NCBI RefSeq assembly: GCF_014698015.1 | Contig: NZ_JACXBS010000001.1 | Coordinates: 828,006-892,005 of the forward strand | DNA length: 64,000 nt | From: Kocuria sp. cx-455 | GTDB taxonomy: Bacteria; Actinomycetota; Actinomycetes; Actinomycetales; Micrococcaceae | Direction of reading: 5' to 3' | Shown here: positions 19,230 to 28,957 of the stretch, piece after piece | Position numbering within the stretch: position 1 is the stretch's first letter | Layout: each line of letters opens with the position of its first letter | Notes under the pieces: model-generated | Told to the model about the DNA's origin: nothing | Database searches by the model: none | Seen by the model: only the letters and a program-made list of their open reading frames with translations | Translations under genes and position numbers: made by a program

Positions 19230-19673
19230 GTGCGTACGTACACTCCGAAGCCCGGTGACGTCCAGCGTCAGTGGCACGTCATCGACGCCACTGACGTAGT
19301 CCTGGGTCGTCTTGCCAGCCAGACCGCAACACTGCTGCGCGGGAAGCACAAGCCGACCTTCGCTCCCCACGTGGACATGGGCGATTTCGTCATCATCATC
19401 AACGCAGACAAGGTCGCACTGACCGGCGCCAAGCTGGAACAGAAGCGTGCCTACCGTCACTCCGGTTACCCGGGCGGTCTCAAGTCCACCAACTACGCAG
19501 AGTTGCTGGAGAAGAACCCCACCCGCGCCGTGGAAAAGGCCATCAAGGGCATGCTGCCCAAGAACAAGCTGGCCGCTCAGCAACTTTCCAAGCTGAAGGT
19601 CTACGCAGGCCCTGAGCACCCGCACTCGGCACAGCAGCCCAAGCCCTACGAATTCACCCAGGTCGCCCAGTAA
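19230..19673 (+). CDS. rplM: 50S ribosomal protein L13
   Basis: L13 (147 aa) is an early 50S assembly protein. It has the classic start [20 protein letters not shown], then [18 protein letters not shown] and the signature [21 protein letters not shown] chose GTG 19230 because GAAGG (19216-19220) precedes it and family length fits; the frame remains open for 64 codons upstream without family match. It pairs with rpsI as in nearly all bacteria. Confidence 0.97.
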   Translation: MRTYTPKPGDVQRQWHVIDATDVVLGRLASQTATLLRGKHKPTFAPHVDMGDFVIIINADKVALTGAKLEQKRAYRHSGYPGGLKSTNYAELLEKNPTRAVEKAIKGMLPKNKLAAQQLSKLKVYAGPEHPHSAQQPKPYEFTQVAQ

Positions 19674-19704
19674 TTCGGGCCAACGAGAGCACATAAGGAG
19701 AATC

Positions 19705-20214
19705 GTGGCTCAGAATACTGAAGAAGTAGAAGTAACCGAAGGTGCCGAGGAGCTCAGCAGCTACACCTCGGAATCCACCGGCCCCGTCGAAGGTGGTGCC
19801 GCCGCTTCCGAGCGCGCGCCCCTCACCGTTTCCGGTCAGGCTGTCGGCCGCCGCAAGCAGGCCATTGCACGCGTGCGCCTGGTGCCCGGCTCCGGCAAGT
19901 GGATCGTCAACGGCCGCGAACTGGCCGAGTACTTCCCGAACAAGCTGCACCAGCAGGAAGTCAACGATCCGTTTCGTCTGTTGGACCTCGAAGGCGCCTA
20001 CGACGTGACCGCCCGCATCTCCGGCGGTGGCCCCTCCGGCCAGGCCGGTGCCATGCGTCTCGGTATCGCTCGCGCACTGAACGAGATCGACCTGGAGCAC
20101 AACCGTCCGGCACTGAAGAAGGCCGGCTTCCTGACTCGTGACGCCCGCGTCATCGAGCGCAAGAAGGCAGGCCTCAAGAAGGCCCGCAAGGCTCCTCAGT
20201 ACTCCAAGCGCTAA
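19705..20214 (+). CDS. rpsI: 30S ribosomal protein S9
   Basis: S9 (169 aa) places its basic C-terminal tail near the P-site tRNA. Residues from about 45 on are the usual protein ([43 protein letters not shown]), ending ...APQYSKR. The first 45 residues are an acidic, Ser/Thr/Glu-rich extension of the kind common in actinobacterial S9. The GTG start follows AAGGAG by four bases. Confidence 0.97.
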   Translation: MAQNTEEVEVTEGAEELSSYTSESTGPVEGGAAASERAPLTVSGQAVGRRKQAIARVRLVPGSGKWIVNGRELAEYFPNKLHQQEVNDPFRLLDLEGAYDVTARISGGGPSGQAGAMRLGIARALNEIDLEHNRPALKKAGFLTRDARVIERKKAGLKKARKAPQYSKR

Positions 20215-20250
20215 ACCTACGCGCCCACACGTCGAACACGGCGTGGAACC

Positions 20251-20300
20251 GGGGCCTTGCACACCGGCATCGTCCGCTGTGCGGGGCCCCGCTTCGCATT
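20251..20300 (+). terminator. Probable terminator after rpsI
   Basis: GGGGCCTTGCACA pairs with TGTGCGGGGCCCC (two G-U pairs) around a 14-base loop and is followed by GCTTCGCATTT. It closes the rplM-rpsI unit. Confidence 0.65.
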
Positions 20301-20816
20301 TGAGCGCCGTTAGAACCCGCCACTACCGATGAGGGCCCGTTGTAGCCCTGGCACGGCTCACCAGGGGCGCTACCGGCCCGTCAGACGTACGAGATGGTCC
20401 CGCCGACACGTGGGGCGGGACCACGGTTCACGGCCCGCGGCCAGAGGAGTGGTGGGCATCGAGGTCGGCGCGGGAGACTCGAACACGCGGCAACGCGGGG
20501 GACGCCGGATGGCCTGCACGGGTGAGCCCCACGGGATCCCTGGGTTACCGGGACCTCATCCACGATCTGCTAGTACTGACGGCTGTCCTTGGGCTCAGGG
20601 AGTCCTACAGGGGACTTCACGGATTCCGCCAGGGTGGTGATTCGGCCCAGACTCGGATTCGAGGCCCCGCAACCCGGTGCGACAGGTGATGCGCTGCGGC
20701 GTCGGCGAAGTAACACCGCATCCATGGGCCTGCCTCAGCCAAACTCGTTGCATATGGGGCGTAAAATGAGACGTGGAGCACAGTGGCTCCGCACTCGAAT
20801 CCACGAGAGGGCCCGG
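20301..20816 (+). other. Gene-free stretch before ppk2
   Basis: About 500 bases with no credible gene; open frames here are Arg/Gly-rich and lack family features. A perfect hairpin TGGTCCCGCC/GGCGGGACCA lies at 20395-20423. A TAAAAT box at 20762-20767 is the best -10 for ppk2, with no clear -35. A small RNA is possible, but no known family was recognised. Confidence 0.35.
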
Positions 20817-21836
20817 ATGAGTAGGCAAACGGATCAAGACCAGAGCGAAAATTCTGCGACGAAGCCCAGCAACGGGCAAGCCCTCCCGGACGAACTAGCC
20901 CGGGAAGAACCCCACCGCATCTCCGTAGTGGAGGATTATGCCGCGGAGCTGGATGAACTAGCGGAGTTGGATCGCAAGCTCCACGGGGACACCGGGCTGT
21001 CCCGTTCCGACGCGTGGAAGCGCGGTTACCCCTACGACGAGAAGCTCAGCCGTAAGGAGTACGAGAAAACCAAGCGTGCTCTGCAGATCGAGTTGCTCAA
21101 GTTGCAGTTGTGGATCAAAGAGACCGGTCAGAAGCTGCTGATTATCTTCGAAGGCCGCGACGCCGCCGGTAAGGGTGGCGCGATCAAACGCTTCACCGAG
21201 CACCTCAACCCTCGTGGCACTCGCGTGATCGCGTTGGAGAAGCCCAGCGCCATTGAGCAAACGCAGTGGTACTTCCAGCGTTACGTCAAGCACCTGCCCT
21301 CCGGGGGTGAGATCGTGCTGATGGACCGATCATGGTACAACCGCGCGGGTGTGGAACGCGTGATGGGTTACTGCACGTCGCAGCAGTACTACGAGTTCAT
21401 GCGGCAGGCCCCCGACTTCGAGCGCATGCTGGTGAATTCCGACACCCGCCTGATCAAATTCTGGTTCTCGGTGACTCGCGCCGAGCAGTTGGCCCGCTTC
21501 CAGGCTCGCCGCACCGATCCCGTGCGTCAGTGGAAACTCTCACCCACTGACGTTGCCTCCCTGGATAAATGGGATGACTACACCGAGGCCAAGGAAGCCA
21601 TGTTCTTCTACACGGACACCGGTGACGCACCGTGGACCGTGATCAAGTCCAACGACAAGAAGCGCGCTCGCCTGGAAGCCATGCGTCACGTGCTATCCCT
21701 CTTCGACTACCCGGACAAGGACCACTCCGTGGTGGGCGTCCCCGATCCCAAGATCGTGGGCGAATCCAATGACGTCATGGATGACAGCGGAGCGAACCCC
21801 GATGGGTTTCCCGTTGTCCGAACCGGTAACCACTAG
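20817..21836 (+). CDS. ppk2: Polyphosphate kinase 2 family protein
   Basis: PPK2 (339 aa) transfers phosphate between polyphosphate and nucleotides in the cytoplasm. Walker A is FEGRDAAGKGG (about 111-121), the DRSWYNRAGVERVMG Walker B/lid region follows, and RRTDPVRQWKLSPTD is a PPK2 signature. Single-domain class; whether it prefers GDP, ADP or AMP cannot be read here. The ATG follows GAGAGGGCC. The first 60 residues are polar and weakly conserved. It lies alone between rpsI and glmM. Confidence 0.92.
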   Translation: MSRQTDQDQSENSATKPSNGQALPDELAREEPHRISVVEDYAAELDELAELDRKLHGDTGLSRSDAWKRGYPYDEKLSRKEYEKTKRALQIELLKLQLWIKETGQKLLIIFEGRDAAGKGGAIKRFTEHLNPRGTRVIALEKPSAIEQTQWYFQRYVKHLPSGGEIVLMDRSWYNRAGVERVMGYCTSQQYYEFMRQAPDFERMLVNSDTRLIKFWFSVTRAEQLARFQARRTDPVRQWKLSPTDVASLDKWDDYTEAKEAMFFYTDTGDAPWTVIKSNDKKRARLEAMRHVLSLFDYPDKDHSVVGVPDPKIVGESNDVMDDSGANPDGFPVVRTGNH

Positions 21837-21870
21837 TGGATGCGCTTCGCGGTTCTCGCGTGGCACGTCA

Positions 21871-21876
21871 TAGGAT
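21871..21876 (+). promoter_or_regulatory. -10 box of glmM, near-leaderless
   Basis: TAGGAT ends eight bases before the glmM ATG. No Shine-Dalgarno sequence fits between, so the mRNA probably has almost no leader. Confidence 0.5.
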
Positions 21877-21884
21877 GACAGACG

Positions 21885-23237
21885 ATGTCTAGAATTTTTG
21901 GAACGGACGGTATTCGCGGGCTCGCGAACGGCCTCCTCACAGCGGACCTTGCCATGGAGCTGTCACAAGCAGCCGCGATCGTATTGGGGCACGGGCATGC
22001 CAAGCCCGGTTCTCGGCCGAGAGCGATTGTTGCCCGAGACGGCCGAGCGAGCGGCGAGTTCATTGGCGCTGCGGTCACCGCCGGATTGGCGAGCTCGGGC
22101 GTGGACGTGTACGACGCCGGGGTGATTCCCACCCCGGCCGCGGCGTACCTCGTGGCGGATATCGACGCCGATTTCGGCGTCATGATTTCCGCGTCCCACA
22201 ACCCGGCTCCCGACAACGGCATCAAGTTCCTGGCCCACGGCGGCAAGAAACTGCCGGATGCCATTGAGGACAAGATCCAGGAGGTCTACGAGAAGCGCGA
22301 ATTCATGCGCCCCACCGGCGCTGAGGTCGGTCGCATCAACCGCCTCTCCGATGCCGAGGACCGCTACATCCTTCACCTGGTCGGAGCGATTCCGCACCGT
22401 CTGGACGGTCTTACGGTGGTTCTGGACTGCGCCAATGGTGCGGCGTCCGGCGCCTCACCGGACGCCTTCCGTGATGCGGGAGCCACGATCCATGTGATCG
22501 GCGCCCAGCCCGATGGCCTCAACATCAACGACGGCGTGGGTTCCACCCACCTAGGGCCCCTCAAGAATGCGGTGCTCGAACACGGCGCGGACCTCGGGAT
22601 CGCCCACGACGGCGATGCCGACCGTTGCCTTGCCGTCGACCACACGGGGACCGAGGTGGACGGCGATCAGATCATGTGCATTCTGGCCCTGGCCATGAAG
22701 GACGCGGGCAGGCTCAATCAGGACACCCTGGTGGCCACGGTCATGAGCAACCTGGGTCTGCAGTTGGCCCTGGAAAAACACGGCATTCATCTGGAACGCG
22801 CCGCGGTGGGGGACAGGTACGTCCTGGAATCCATGGTGGCCAACAACTACAACCTGGGCGGCGAGCAGTCCGGTCACGTGATCATGGCCGATTACGCCAC
22901 GACCGGCGACGGCCTGCTGACCGGTTTGATGTTGGCCTCCCGTGTGGCCCAGACCGGTGTGCCGCTGTCGGAACTTGCCTCCGTCATGACCCGGATGCCT
23001 CAGACCATGATCAACGTGTCCAACGTGGACAAGGCCGCGGCCAAGACCCACCCCCAAGTTCTCGCGGCAGTCACGGACACGCAGGAGCGCCTGGGTGGAA
23101 AGGGTCGTGTGTTGTTGCGACCCTCCGGCACGGAACCGGTGGTGCGCGTGATGGTCGAGGCGGCGAGCCATGAGGAAGCCCGCCACGAAGCCGAAGCGCT
23201 CGTGAAGGTCGTCGAGCACCACTTGAGCTTGACCTGA
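21885..23237 (+). CDS. glmM: Phosphoglucosamine mutase
   Basis: GlmM (450 aa) converts glucosamine-6-phosphate to glucosamine-1-phosphate for UDP-GlcNAc, which feeds peptidoglycan and, here, also MshA. The phosphorylated serine is in [13 protein letters not shown] (Ser104), the metal site is DGDADRC and the sugar loop is GGEQSGH. The C-terminal phosphate-binding [15 protein letters not shown] is complete. glmS lies 1.6 kb downstream. Confidence 0.97.
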   Translation: MSRIFGTDGIRGLANGLLTADLAMELSQAAAIVLGHGHAKPGSRPRAIVARDGRASGEFIGAAVTAGLASSGVDVYDAGVIPTPAAAYLVADIDADFGVMISASHNPAPDNGIKFLAHGGKKLPDAIEDKIQEVYEKREFMRPTGAEVGRINRLSDAEDRYILHLVGAIPHRLDGLTVVLDCANGAASGASPDAFRDAGATIHVIGAQPDGLNINDGVGSTHLGPLKNAVLEHGADLGIAHDGDADRCLAVDHTGTEVDGDQIMCILALAMKDAGRLNQDTLVATVMSNLGLQLALEKHGIHLERAAVGDRYVLESMVANNYNLGGEQSGHVIMADYATTGDGLLTGLMLASRVAQTGVPLSELASVMTRMPQTMINVSNVDKAAAKTHPQVLAAVTDTQERLGGKGRVLLRPSGTEPVVRVMVEAASHEEARHEAEALVKVVEHHLSLT

Positions 23238-23245
23238 CAGCCACG

Positions 23246-23293
23246 GAAACTGTTCGGGCCCGCAACCACATGGCTGCGGGCCCGAACAGTTTC
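23246..23293. terminator. Bidirectional terminator between glmM and mscL
   Basis: A perfect 19-bp stem (23246-23264 with 23275-23293) and a ten-base loop. The arms end in GAAAC/GTTTC, giving short T-rich runs on both strands. It serves two convergent genes. Confidence 0.9.
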
Positions 23294-23312
23294 TACGGGG
23301 ATTGAACACGAA

Positions 23313-23747
23313 TTACAGGGTCTTGGAACCAGTGCCGTCCACCGGGCGGCCATCGCCGGCGACCAGTGCGTCGCGGATTTCGGTGAGCAGCAGGGTGTTG
23401 GGATCGGCTTCTTCGGCGGCCGGATCGATGCCCAGACGGCGGTTGCGGGCCTCGATCATCTTGTTCATCGGCAAGACGATGGCGAAATAGACAGCCGCCG
23501 CGATCAACAGGAAGTTGACGATGGCGGTCAGCAGGACGCCGAACCTGATGTCATTACCGTTGAAGGTGACCAGCGCGAAATTGTCGAAATTGGGGGATCC
23601 CACAACACCGGAGATGGCGGGCATCAAAACGGATTCCACCAGGGCGTTGACGATCTGGCCGAAGGCGGCGCCGATGATGACTGCGACGGCAAGGTCAAGG
23701 ACGTTGCCCTTCATGATGAACTCTTTGAAACCATTAAGCATGGCCAT
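23313..23747 (-). CDS. mscL: Large-conductance mechanosensitive channel MscL
   Basis: MscL (144 aa) is a pentameric safety valve that opens under hypo-osmotic membrane tension. The N-terminal helix and first membrane segment (FKEFIMKGNVLDLAVAVIIGAAFGQIVNALV) are canonical. A second membrane segment (FLLIAAAVYFAIVLPMNKM) follows the periplasmic loop, and a charged cytoplasmic tail ends the protein. Transcribed opposite to glmM. An ATG two codons in is an alternative start. Confidence 0.95.
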   Translation of the reverse strand: MAMLNGFKEFIMKGNVLDLAVAVIIGAAFGQIVNALVESVLMPAISGVVGSPNFDNFALVTFNGNDIRFGVLLTAIVNFLLIAAAVYFAIVLPMNKMIEARNRRLGIDPAAEEADPNTLLLTEIRDALVAGDGRPVDGTGSKTL

Positions 23748-23828
23748 AGATTACCTAAACCTCGATGAATTCTCGTCATCAGCGGCGCAGGAATCAGTCA
23801 CAACTCGGCACTGAGTCAACGAAAGATA

Positions 23829-24785
23829 TCAATTCTTTCGAAGTAGCACCCGTCTGATCTTATGGTCCTGATCCTTGGACAGGATGAGCCGCGCTCGCCC
23901 TCTGGTGGGACGCACATTCTGCTCAAGATTGGGTTCATTGATGCGTCGCCAAATGTCCGTGGCCACCTCAACCGCTTCCGCGTCCGTGAGGTCGGCATAA
24001 CGGTGGAAATAGGATTGCGGACTGGCGAAGGCCGAGCTGCGCAGGGCCTGGAACCGTTCCACGTACCAGCGCTCAATGTCACCGGTTCGCGCGTCCACGT
24101 AAATGGAGAAGTCGAAAAAGTCGCTCAAGGCCAGAGCCGCACGATTTCCCGGTCCCAGTTTGGCGGGGGCGAGCACGTTCAAACCCTCGACAATCACGAC
24201 GTCGGGCTTGGTCACCACTATTTCCTCGTCCGGGAGAATGTCATAGGTGGTGTGCGAGTACTTGGGAGCTCGAACCTCGGCGGCGCCGGATTTGATCTCG
24301 GACATGAAGCGCAGCAGCGCCCTGCGATCGTACGACTCGGGGAAGCCCTTGCGATCCATGAGCCCGCGGCGAACCAGTTCGGCATTGGGGTAGAGGAACC
24401 CGTCCGTGGTGACCAATTGAACATTGGGGGTGGAAGGCCAGCGCGCGAGCATCTCGCGCAGCAGTCGCGCCGTGGTTGATTTACCGGCCGCGACGGAACC
24501 CGCGATGCCGATGACAAAGGGAGTGCGCGCGTGGTGCTCACCCAGGAACGCATTGGTCTCAGAGTTAAGGTGATTCGCGGACGCGTCGTAGAGCGTGAGC
24601 AACCGGGAGAGCGGGAGGTAGACCTCGCGCACCTCGTCCACGTCCAGGCGGTCACCAAGACCGCGCAGGTTCTCAATTTCCTGCACGGTGAGGGGCACGT
24701 CTATTTCGTGCGACAAACGCGACCACGTCTGCCGGTCCAGCTCCACGAACGGGGACGCGCGATGAGTCAGTGACTGTGTGCTCAT
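23829..24785 (-). CDS. coaA: Type I pantothenate kinase
   Basis: CoaA (318 aa) phosphorylates pantothenate, the first step of coenzyme A synthesis. Walker A is [17 protein letters not shown] (about 92-108), and the family blocks [25 protein letters not shown] and [12 protein letters not shown] are present. A TAGACT box ends ten bases before the ATG (minus strand 24801-24796), so its leader would be very short. It is divergent from glmS, whose start is 76 bases away. Confidence 0.96.
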   Translation of the reverse strand: MSTQSLTHRASPFVELDRQTWSRLSHEIDVPLTVQEIENLRGLGDRLDVDEVREVYLPLSRLLTLYDASANHLNSETNAFLGEHHARTPFVIGIAGSVAAGKSTTARLLREMLARWPSTPNVQLVTTDGFLYPNAELVRRGLMDRKGFPESYDRRALLRFMSEIKSGAAEVRAPKYSHTTYDILPDEEIVVTKPDVVIVEGLNVLAPAKLGPGNRAALALSDFFDFSIYVDARTGDIERWYVERFQALRSSAFASPQSYFHRYADLTDAEAVEVATDIWRRINEPNLEQNVRPTRGRARLILSKDQDHKIRRVLLRKN

Positions 24786-24848
24786 GATTCAGATCAGTCT
24801 AGGGCCGATGGCATGGCAGGCTACAGCAGGGACTCAGACGGTTTCCGG

Positions 24849-24854
24849 TAGAGT
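24849..24854 (+). promoter_or_regulatory. -10 box of glmS, leaderless
   Basis: TAGAGT is followed by exactly seven bases and then the glmS ATG, with no Shine-Dalgarno sequence. Transcription would start at or next to the start codon. Confidence 0.55.
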
Positions 24855-24861
24855 TCTCCGC

Positions 24862-26745
24862 ATGTGTGGAATTGTGGGCTATGTAGGATCCCCGGACGTC
24901 AAAGCCGGTGGACACAACGCGTTGGACGTGATTCTTGAGGGTCTGCGCCGTCTCGAATACCGCGGATACGACTCCGCGGGTGTCGCTGTCATCGCGGACG
25001 GCACGGTGGATCACCGCAAAAAGGCGGGCAAGCTGACCAACCTCTTGAACGAGCTGGAGGCAGATCCGCTGTCGGCATCCCGGATCGGTATCGGCCACAC
25101 TCGCTGGGCCACGCACGGTGGCCCCTCGGACGTCAACGCACACCCCCATGTGGTTGACGGCGGCAAGCTGGCCATGATCCACAACGGCATTATCGAGAAC
25201 TTCAACGAGATCAAGCGCGAATTGGCCGCCGAGGGTGAGACCTTCGTGTCCGAAACCGACACCGAGGTCGCCGCGGTGCTGTTGGCCCGCACCTACAACG
25301 CGCAGCCCGCTGACTCCAAGGACCTGACCGTGGCGATGCAGGACACGAGCCGCCGCCTGGAAGGTGCATTCACGTTGCTGGCCGTGCACGCCGATCATCC
25401 CGACCGCGTGGTTGCATCGCGCCGTAACTCACCGCTGGTCATCGGTCTGGGCGAGGGCGAGAATTTCCTGGGCTCGGACGTTTCCGGTTTCATCGACTAC
25501 ACCAAGAAGGCTGTGGAGATGGGGCAGGACCAGATCGTGACCATCACCGCCGATGATTATCAGATCGTGGACTTCAACGGTAACCCCGCGGAGGGCAAGC
25601 CCTTCGATATCGCATGGGACGCCGCCGCAGCGGAGAAGGGTGGGTACCCATCCTTCATGGAGAAGGAGATCCACGATCAGCCTTCCGCCGTGGAGCAGAC
25701 CCTGCTGGGCCGCCTGGACGAATCCGGTCGCTTGACGCTGGACGAGATCAAGATCGACGAAGCCGTTCTGCGCTCGATCGACAAGATCGTGGTGATCGCC
25801 TGCGGGACGGCGTCCTACGCGGGGCAGGTGGCCCGTTACGCCATTGAGCACTGGTGCCGGATTCCCACCGAGGTGGAACTGGCCCACGAGTTCCGTTACC
25901 GCGATCCCATTGTCAATGAGAAGACCCTGGTCGTGGCGGTCTCCCAGTCCGGCGAGACTATGGACACCCTCATGGCCGTGCGACACGCGCAGGAGCAGGG
26001 TGCCAAGGTGGTTGCCATTTGCAACACCAACGGCTCCACGATTCCCCGTGAAGCGGACGCCGTGCTGTACACCCACGCCGGCCCCGAGATCGCGGTGGCC
26101 TCCACCAAGGCGTTCCTCGCGCAGATCACCGCGGCCTACTTGTTGGGTCTGTACCTGGCGCAGCTGCGCGGCAACATGTTCAAGGACGAAGTCGCCACCA
26201 TGCTCACCGAGCTGGAGGCCATGCCTGCCAAGATCCAGCGCGTGCTCGACGAGATCGAGGGCGATGTCAAGGACTTGGCGCAGGCCATGAAGGACGCCTC
26301 CTCCGTATTGTTCCTGGGCCGCCACGTGGGCTTCCCCGTGGCCATGGAGGGCGCGCTCAAGCTCAAGGAGATCGCCTACATTCACGCCGAGGGCTTCGCT
26401 GCCGGTGAGCTCAAGCACGGCCCGATCGCGTTGATCGACGAGGGTCAGCCGGTCTTCGTGATCGTCCCGTCCCCCAACGGTCGTGACTCGCTGCACGCCA
26501 AGGTGGTTTCCAACATCCAGGAGATCCGCGCTCGCGGTGCCCTGACCATCGTGATTGCCGAAGAAGGCGACGATGCCGTCAAGGACTTCGCCAACGAGAT
26601 CTTCTACGTGCCGGAGGCTCCCACTCTGCTGCAACCGTTGTTGGCCACCGTGCCGTTGCAGATCTTCGCTGCCGAGCTGTCGAGCGCCAAGGGCTACGAC
26701 GTGGATCAGCCACGCAACCTGGCCAAATCCGTGACCGTCGAGTAA
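24862..26745 (+). CDS. glmS: Glutamine--fructose-6-phosphate aminotransferase (isomerizing)
   Basis: GlmS (627 aa) makes glucosamine-6-phosphate from fructose-6-phosphate and glutamine. The N-terminal nucleophile Cys2 (MCGIVGYVG) fixes the start. The amidotransferase domain runs to about 240 ([32 protein letters not shown]), followed by two SIS domains ([26 protein letters not shown]) and the C-terminal KSVTVE. No glmS ribozyme is possible in the leader, which is nearly absent. Its product feeds GlmM encoded upstream. Confidence 0.98.
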   Translation: MCGIVGYVGSPDVKAGGHNALDVILEGLRRLEYRGYDSAGVAVIADGTVDHRKKAGKLTNLLNELEADPLSASRIGIGHTRWATHGGPSDVNAHPHVVDGGKLAMIHNGIIENFNEIKRELAAEGETFVSETDTEVAAVLLARTYNAQPADSKDLTVAMQDTSRRLEGAFTLLAVHADHPDRVVASRRNSPLVIGLGEGENFLGSDVSGFIDYTKKAVEMGQDQIVTITADDYQIVDFNGNPAEGKPFDIAWDAAAAEKGGYPSFMEKEIHDQPSAVEQTLLGRLDESGRLTLDEIKIDEAVLRSIDKIVVIACGTASYAGQVARYAIEHWCRIPTEVELAHEFRYRDPIVNEKTLVVAVSQSGETMDTLMAVRHAQEQGAKVVAICNTNGSTIPREADAVLYTHAGPEIAVASTKAFLAQITAAYLLGLYLAQLRGNMFKDEVATMLTELEAMPAKIQRVLDEIEGDVKDLAQAMKDASSVLFLGRHVGFPVAMEGALKLKEIAYIHAEGFAAGELKHGPIALIDEGQPVFVIVPSPNGRDSLHAKVVSNIQEIRARGALTIVIAEEGDDAVKDFANEIFYVPEAPTLLQPLLATVPLQIFAAELSSAKGYDVDQPRNLAKSVTVE

Positions 26746-26768
26746 TCATTCCGATTCACGCCACGCCG

Positions 26769-26808
26769 ACGGCGGGTGCTCACCGACCTCTCGGTGGGCA
26801 CCCGCCGT
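26769..26808 (+). terminator. Hairpin terminator after glmS
   Basis: An 18-bp stem including one G-U pair (ACGGCGGGTGC-T-CACCGA with its complement) and a four-base loop. Only a weak T-run follows (GGTCATT). Confidence 0.75.
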
Positions 26809-26833
26809 GGTCATTCGTGTCCGCACCCGCGGG

Positions 26834-26839
26834 TAGGCT
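26834..26839 (+). promoter_or_regulatory. -10 box of acpS, leaderless
   Basis: TAGGCT is followed by seven bases and the acpS ATG. No ribosome-binding site is present. Confidence 0.55.
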
Positions 26840-26846
26840 GGCGGGC

Positions 26847-27218
26847 ATGATCGTGGGAACGGGCGTGGACATTGTGGACGTGGAGCGGTTCAAGAGACAG
26901 CTGGAGCGCACACCTCGGTTACGGGAACGGCTGTTCGTGGCGCACGAACGCGACCTGTCCTTGAACTCGCTCGCCGCTCGGTTCGCCGTGAAGGAGGCCG
27001 CGGCCAAGGCGCTGCTGGCCCCTCCGGGAATGATCTGGCAGGACTGCTGGATCACGAATGACGAACACGGCGCTCCCCGTCTGCACACCACGGGTACGGT
27101 GGCGGAAGTGGCCCAACGTCGGGGTGTGCAGACGTGGCACGTGACGATTTCCCACGACGGTGGGATGGCCGTGGCATTCGTCGTGGCCGAAGGATCGGGA
27201 GGTCCCAAGAGTGATTGA
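26847..27218 (+). CDS. acpS: Holo-[acyl-carrier-protein] synthase
   Basis: AcpS (123 aa) attaches the 4'-phosphopantetheine arm of coenzyme A to acyl carrier protein. The metal-binding aspartate is in [12 protein letters not shown] and the second motif is [14 protein letters not shown]. The product links to coaA nearby. The start is the ATG seven bases after a TAGGCT box. The end overlaps the next gene by eight bases. Confidence 0.95.
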   Translation: MIVGTGVDIVDVERFKRQLERTPRLRERLFVAHERDLSLNSLAARFAVKEAAAKALLAPPGMIWQDCWITNDEHGAPRLHTTGTVAEVAQRRGVQTWHVTISHDGGMAVAFVVAEGSGGPKSD

Positions 27219-28860
27219 CGCATACACGGGCGCCGGCGTGCGCGCCGCAGAACAGCCCCTGCTCGATGCGGGCCACGGGGACATCCTGATGCGCCGGGCC
27301 GCGCTGGGATTGTCCCGGGTGTGCGAAACGCATTTGCGCCGCGCCAACCGCAAGGGTCTACTGTCCGGCACCACGGCCGTGATCCTGGTGGGCTCGGGCA
27401 ACAACGGTGGCGATGGGCTGTGGGCCGGGTCGTTCCTCCGCCGCGCGGGCGTGATGGTCACCGCCATTCTGACCGGCTCCACGGCCCACCCGCAGGGCCT
27501 GAAAGCCCTGCGAGCCATGGGCGGTTCTGTGGTGCGCCTCGAAGGCCAGGGTGAAACTACCGACCCGACCTCGGCACCCGACGTGTCGATCGCCGGTTTT
27601 CACGCCGTAGACCGGGGCCAGGCGCTGTCCAAGATGACCTCCGCGCACCTGGTGCTCGATGCCATGCTGGGCACCGGGGCCTCGGGCGGTCTGCGCGGGG
27701 AGGCCGCGGCGCTCGTCGAGAACTTCAACACCTTCCAGCGCTCCAGCGCAACGGGCCCCCGCGTCGTCGCGTGCGACGTGGTGTCCGGTGTGGACGCGGA
27801 TACCGGCGAGGCTCCCGAGCCGGTGCTGAAAGCCCACGCCACCGTGAGCTTCGGCGCGGCCAAGGTGGCCCACGTGGTGGCTCCGGGGGAACAACTGGCG
27901 GGGCAACTCACGGTCATTCCCATTGGTATCGAAGACCGGTTGGAGCATCCCTGCGTGTTCCGACTCGAAGCCCGGGACATTCTTGCCGCGTGGCCGCGGC
28001 CGACCGCCACGGACACGAAATACACCCGCGGGGTTCTGGGTGTGGTTGCGGGAACACCCAGTTATCCGGGTGCGGCCATCATGTCCACGAACGCCGCGGT
28101 GCACACCGGAGCGGGAATGGTTCGTTTCCTGGGAGACGCCTCCACGCGGGGCATGGTGCTGGCCCAGAGCCCCGAGGTGGTGTGTTCGGACAACCAACCC
28201 TGGGACGTTCACGTGCAGGCGTGGCTGGCGGGACCGGGCGTCGCCGACGACGAAAGTCAGGCCGCCAGGGTCCAAGCCGTGGTCGAAGCCCAGGAACCGG
28301 CCGTGCTCGACGCCGGTGCCCTCACCGCCGCCGCGCAGTCCGTTGCGGACGGACGCCTGGGTGCGCACAAAATTCTGACTCCGCACGCGGGGGAACTCGA
28401 GCAGGTCTTCGCATGGCTCAAGGGGTTCGGCGTCACTGACGACGCCCCGGACCGCGCCCGCATCGAAGCAGCACCCGTCCACTGGGCACGCGAGGCGGCT
28501 CGCCTGACCGGGGCAACCGTACTGCTCAAGGGCGCAACCACCATCATTGCCTCACCCGGGTCCGACGAGCAGGACCAGGTGTGCCTGAGCATCGGGCAGG
28601 CCAGCGCCTGGCTCGCCACCGCAGGATCGGGGGACACCCTCGCCGGGATCCTGGGCACCGTGGTTGCGCACGTGGCCGAGCACCCGGATGCCCTCCGCGG
28701 GCTCGGGGAATGGGCCCGCGGGGACGGTCGCTGGGCCGCCGCAGCCGCTCTGGGCGCCGGTGTGCACGCGCTCGCGTCATGCATTGACGGTGACGGCCCG
28801 GTGCCCCCCACGGTGCTGGCCGCCAACGTCCGCAGGGTGTTACGAACCAAGGGACAGTAA
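27211..28860 (+). CDS. nnr: Bifunctional NAD(P)H-hydrate epimerase / ADP-dependent dehydratase
   Basis: A repair enzyme (549 aa) for NADHX and NADPHX, the hydrated, inactive forms of the nicotinamide cofactors. The N-terminal epimerase (YjeF_N, about 1-225) shows [17 protein letters not shown] and an aspartate in [15 protein letters not shown]. The C-terminal dehydratase (about 250-545) shows [26 protein letters not shown] and the nucleotide loop [17 protein letters not shown] start at GTG 27211, which overlaps the end of acpS; the longer frame would lie inside acpS. glmS-acpS-nnr is a common actinobacterial order. Confidence 0.93.
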   Translation: MIDAYTGAGVRAAEQPLLDAGHGDILMRRAALGLSRVCETHLRRANRKGLLSGTTAVILVGSGNNGGDGLWAGSFLRRAGVMVTAILTGSTAHPQGLKALRAMGGSVVRLEGQGETTDPTSAPDVSIAGFHAVDRGQALSKMTSAHLVLDAMLGTGASGGLRGEAAALVENFNTFQRSSATGPRVVACDVVSGVDADTGEAPEPVLKAHATVSFGAAKVAHVVAPGEQLAGQLTVIPIGIEDRLEHPCVFRLEARDILAAWPRPTATDTKYTRGVLGVVAGTPSYPGAAIMSTNAAVHTGAGMVRFLGDASTRGMVLAQSPEVVCSDNQPWDVHVQAWLAGPGVADDESQAARVQAVVEAQEPAVLDAGALTAAAQSVADGRLGAHKILTPHAGELEQVFAWLKGFGVTDDAPDRARIEAAPVHWAREAARLTGATVLLKGATTIIASPGSDEQDQVCLSIGQASAWLATAGSGDTLAGILGTVVAHVAEHPDALRGLGEWARGDGRWAAAAALGAGVHALASCIDGDGPVPPTVLAANVRRVLRTKGQ

Positions 28861-28957
28861 GTACCCGTTACTCTTGGGTGTTGGCCAACGACGCCCCAAC
28901 GCGCCCGCGCGTACGCAACGTCGTTCGCCATGACATCAATCTCTAGGAGACAACCCC

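Noticed and set aside
20329..20640. A 103-codon plus-strand frame before ppk2
   Set aside because: Arg/Gly-rich low-complexity translation, no ribosome site, contains a perfect hairpin; treated as non-coding.
20301..20640. RNase P RNA, 4.5S RNA, tmRNA or a glycine riboswitch before ppk2
   Set aside because: None of the conserved cores of these RNAs could be found by eye; the GGGAGA-like stretch near 20480 lacks the rest of the glycine aptamer.
24786..24861. A glmS ribozyme in front of glmS
   Set aside because: Only 76 bases separate coaA and glmS, and the -10 box leaves no leader in which a ribozyme could be transcribed.
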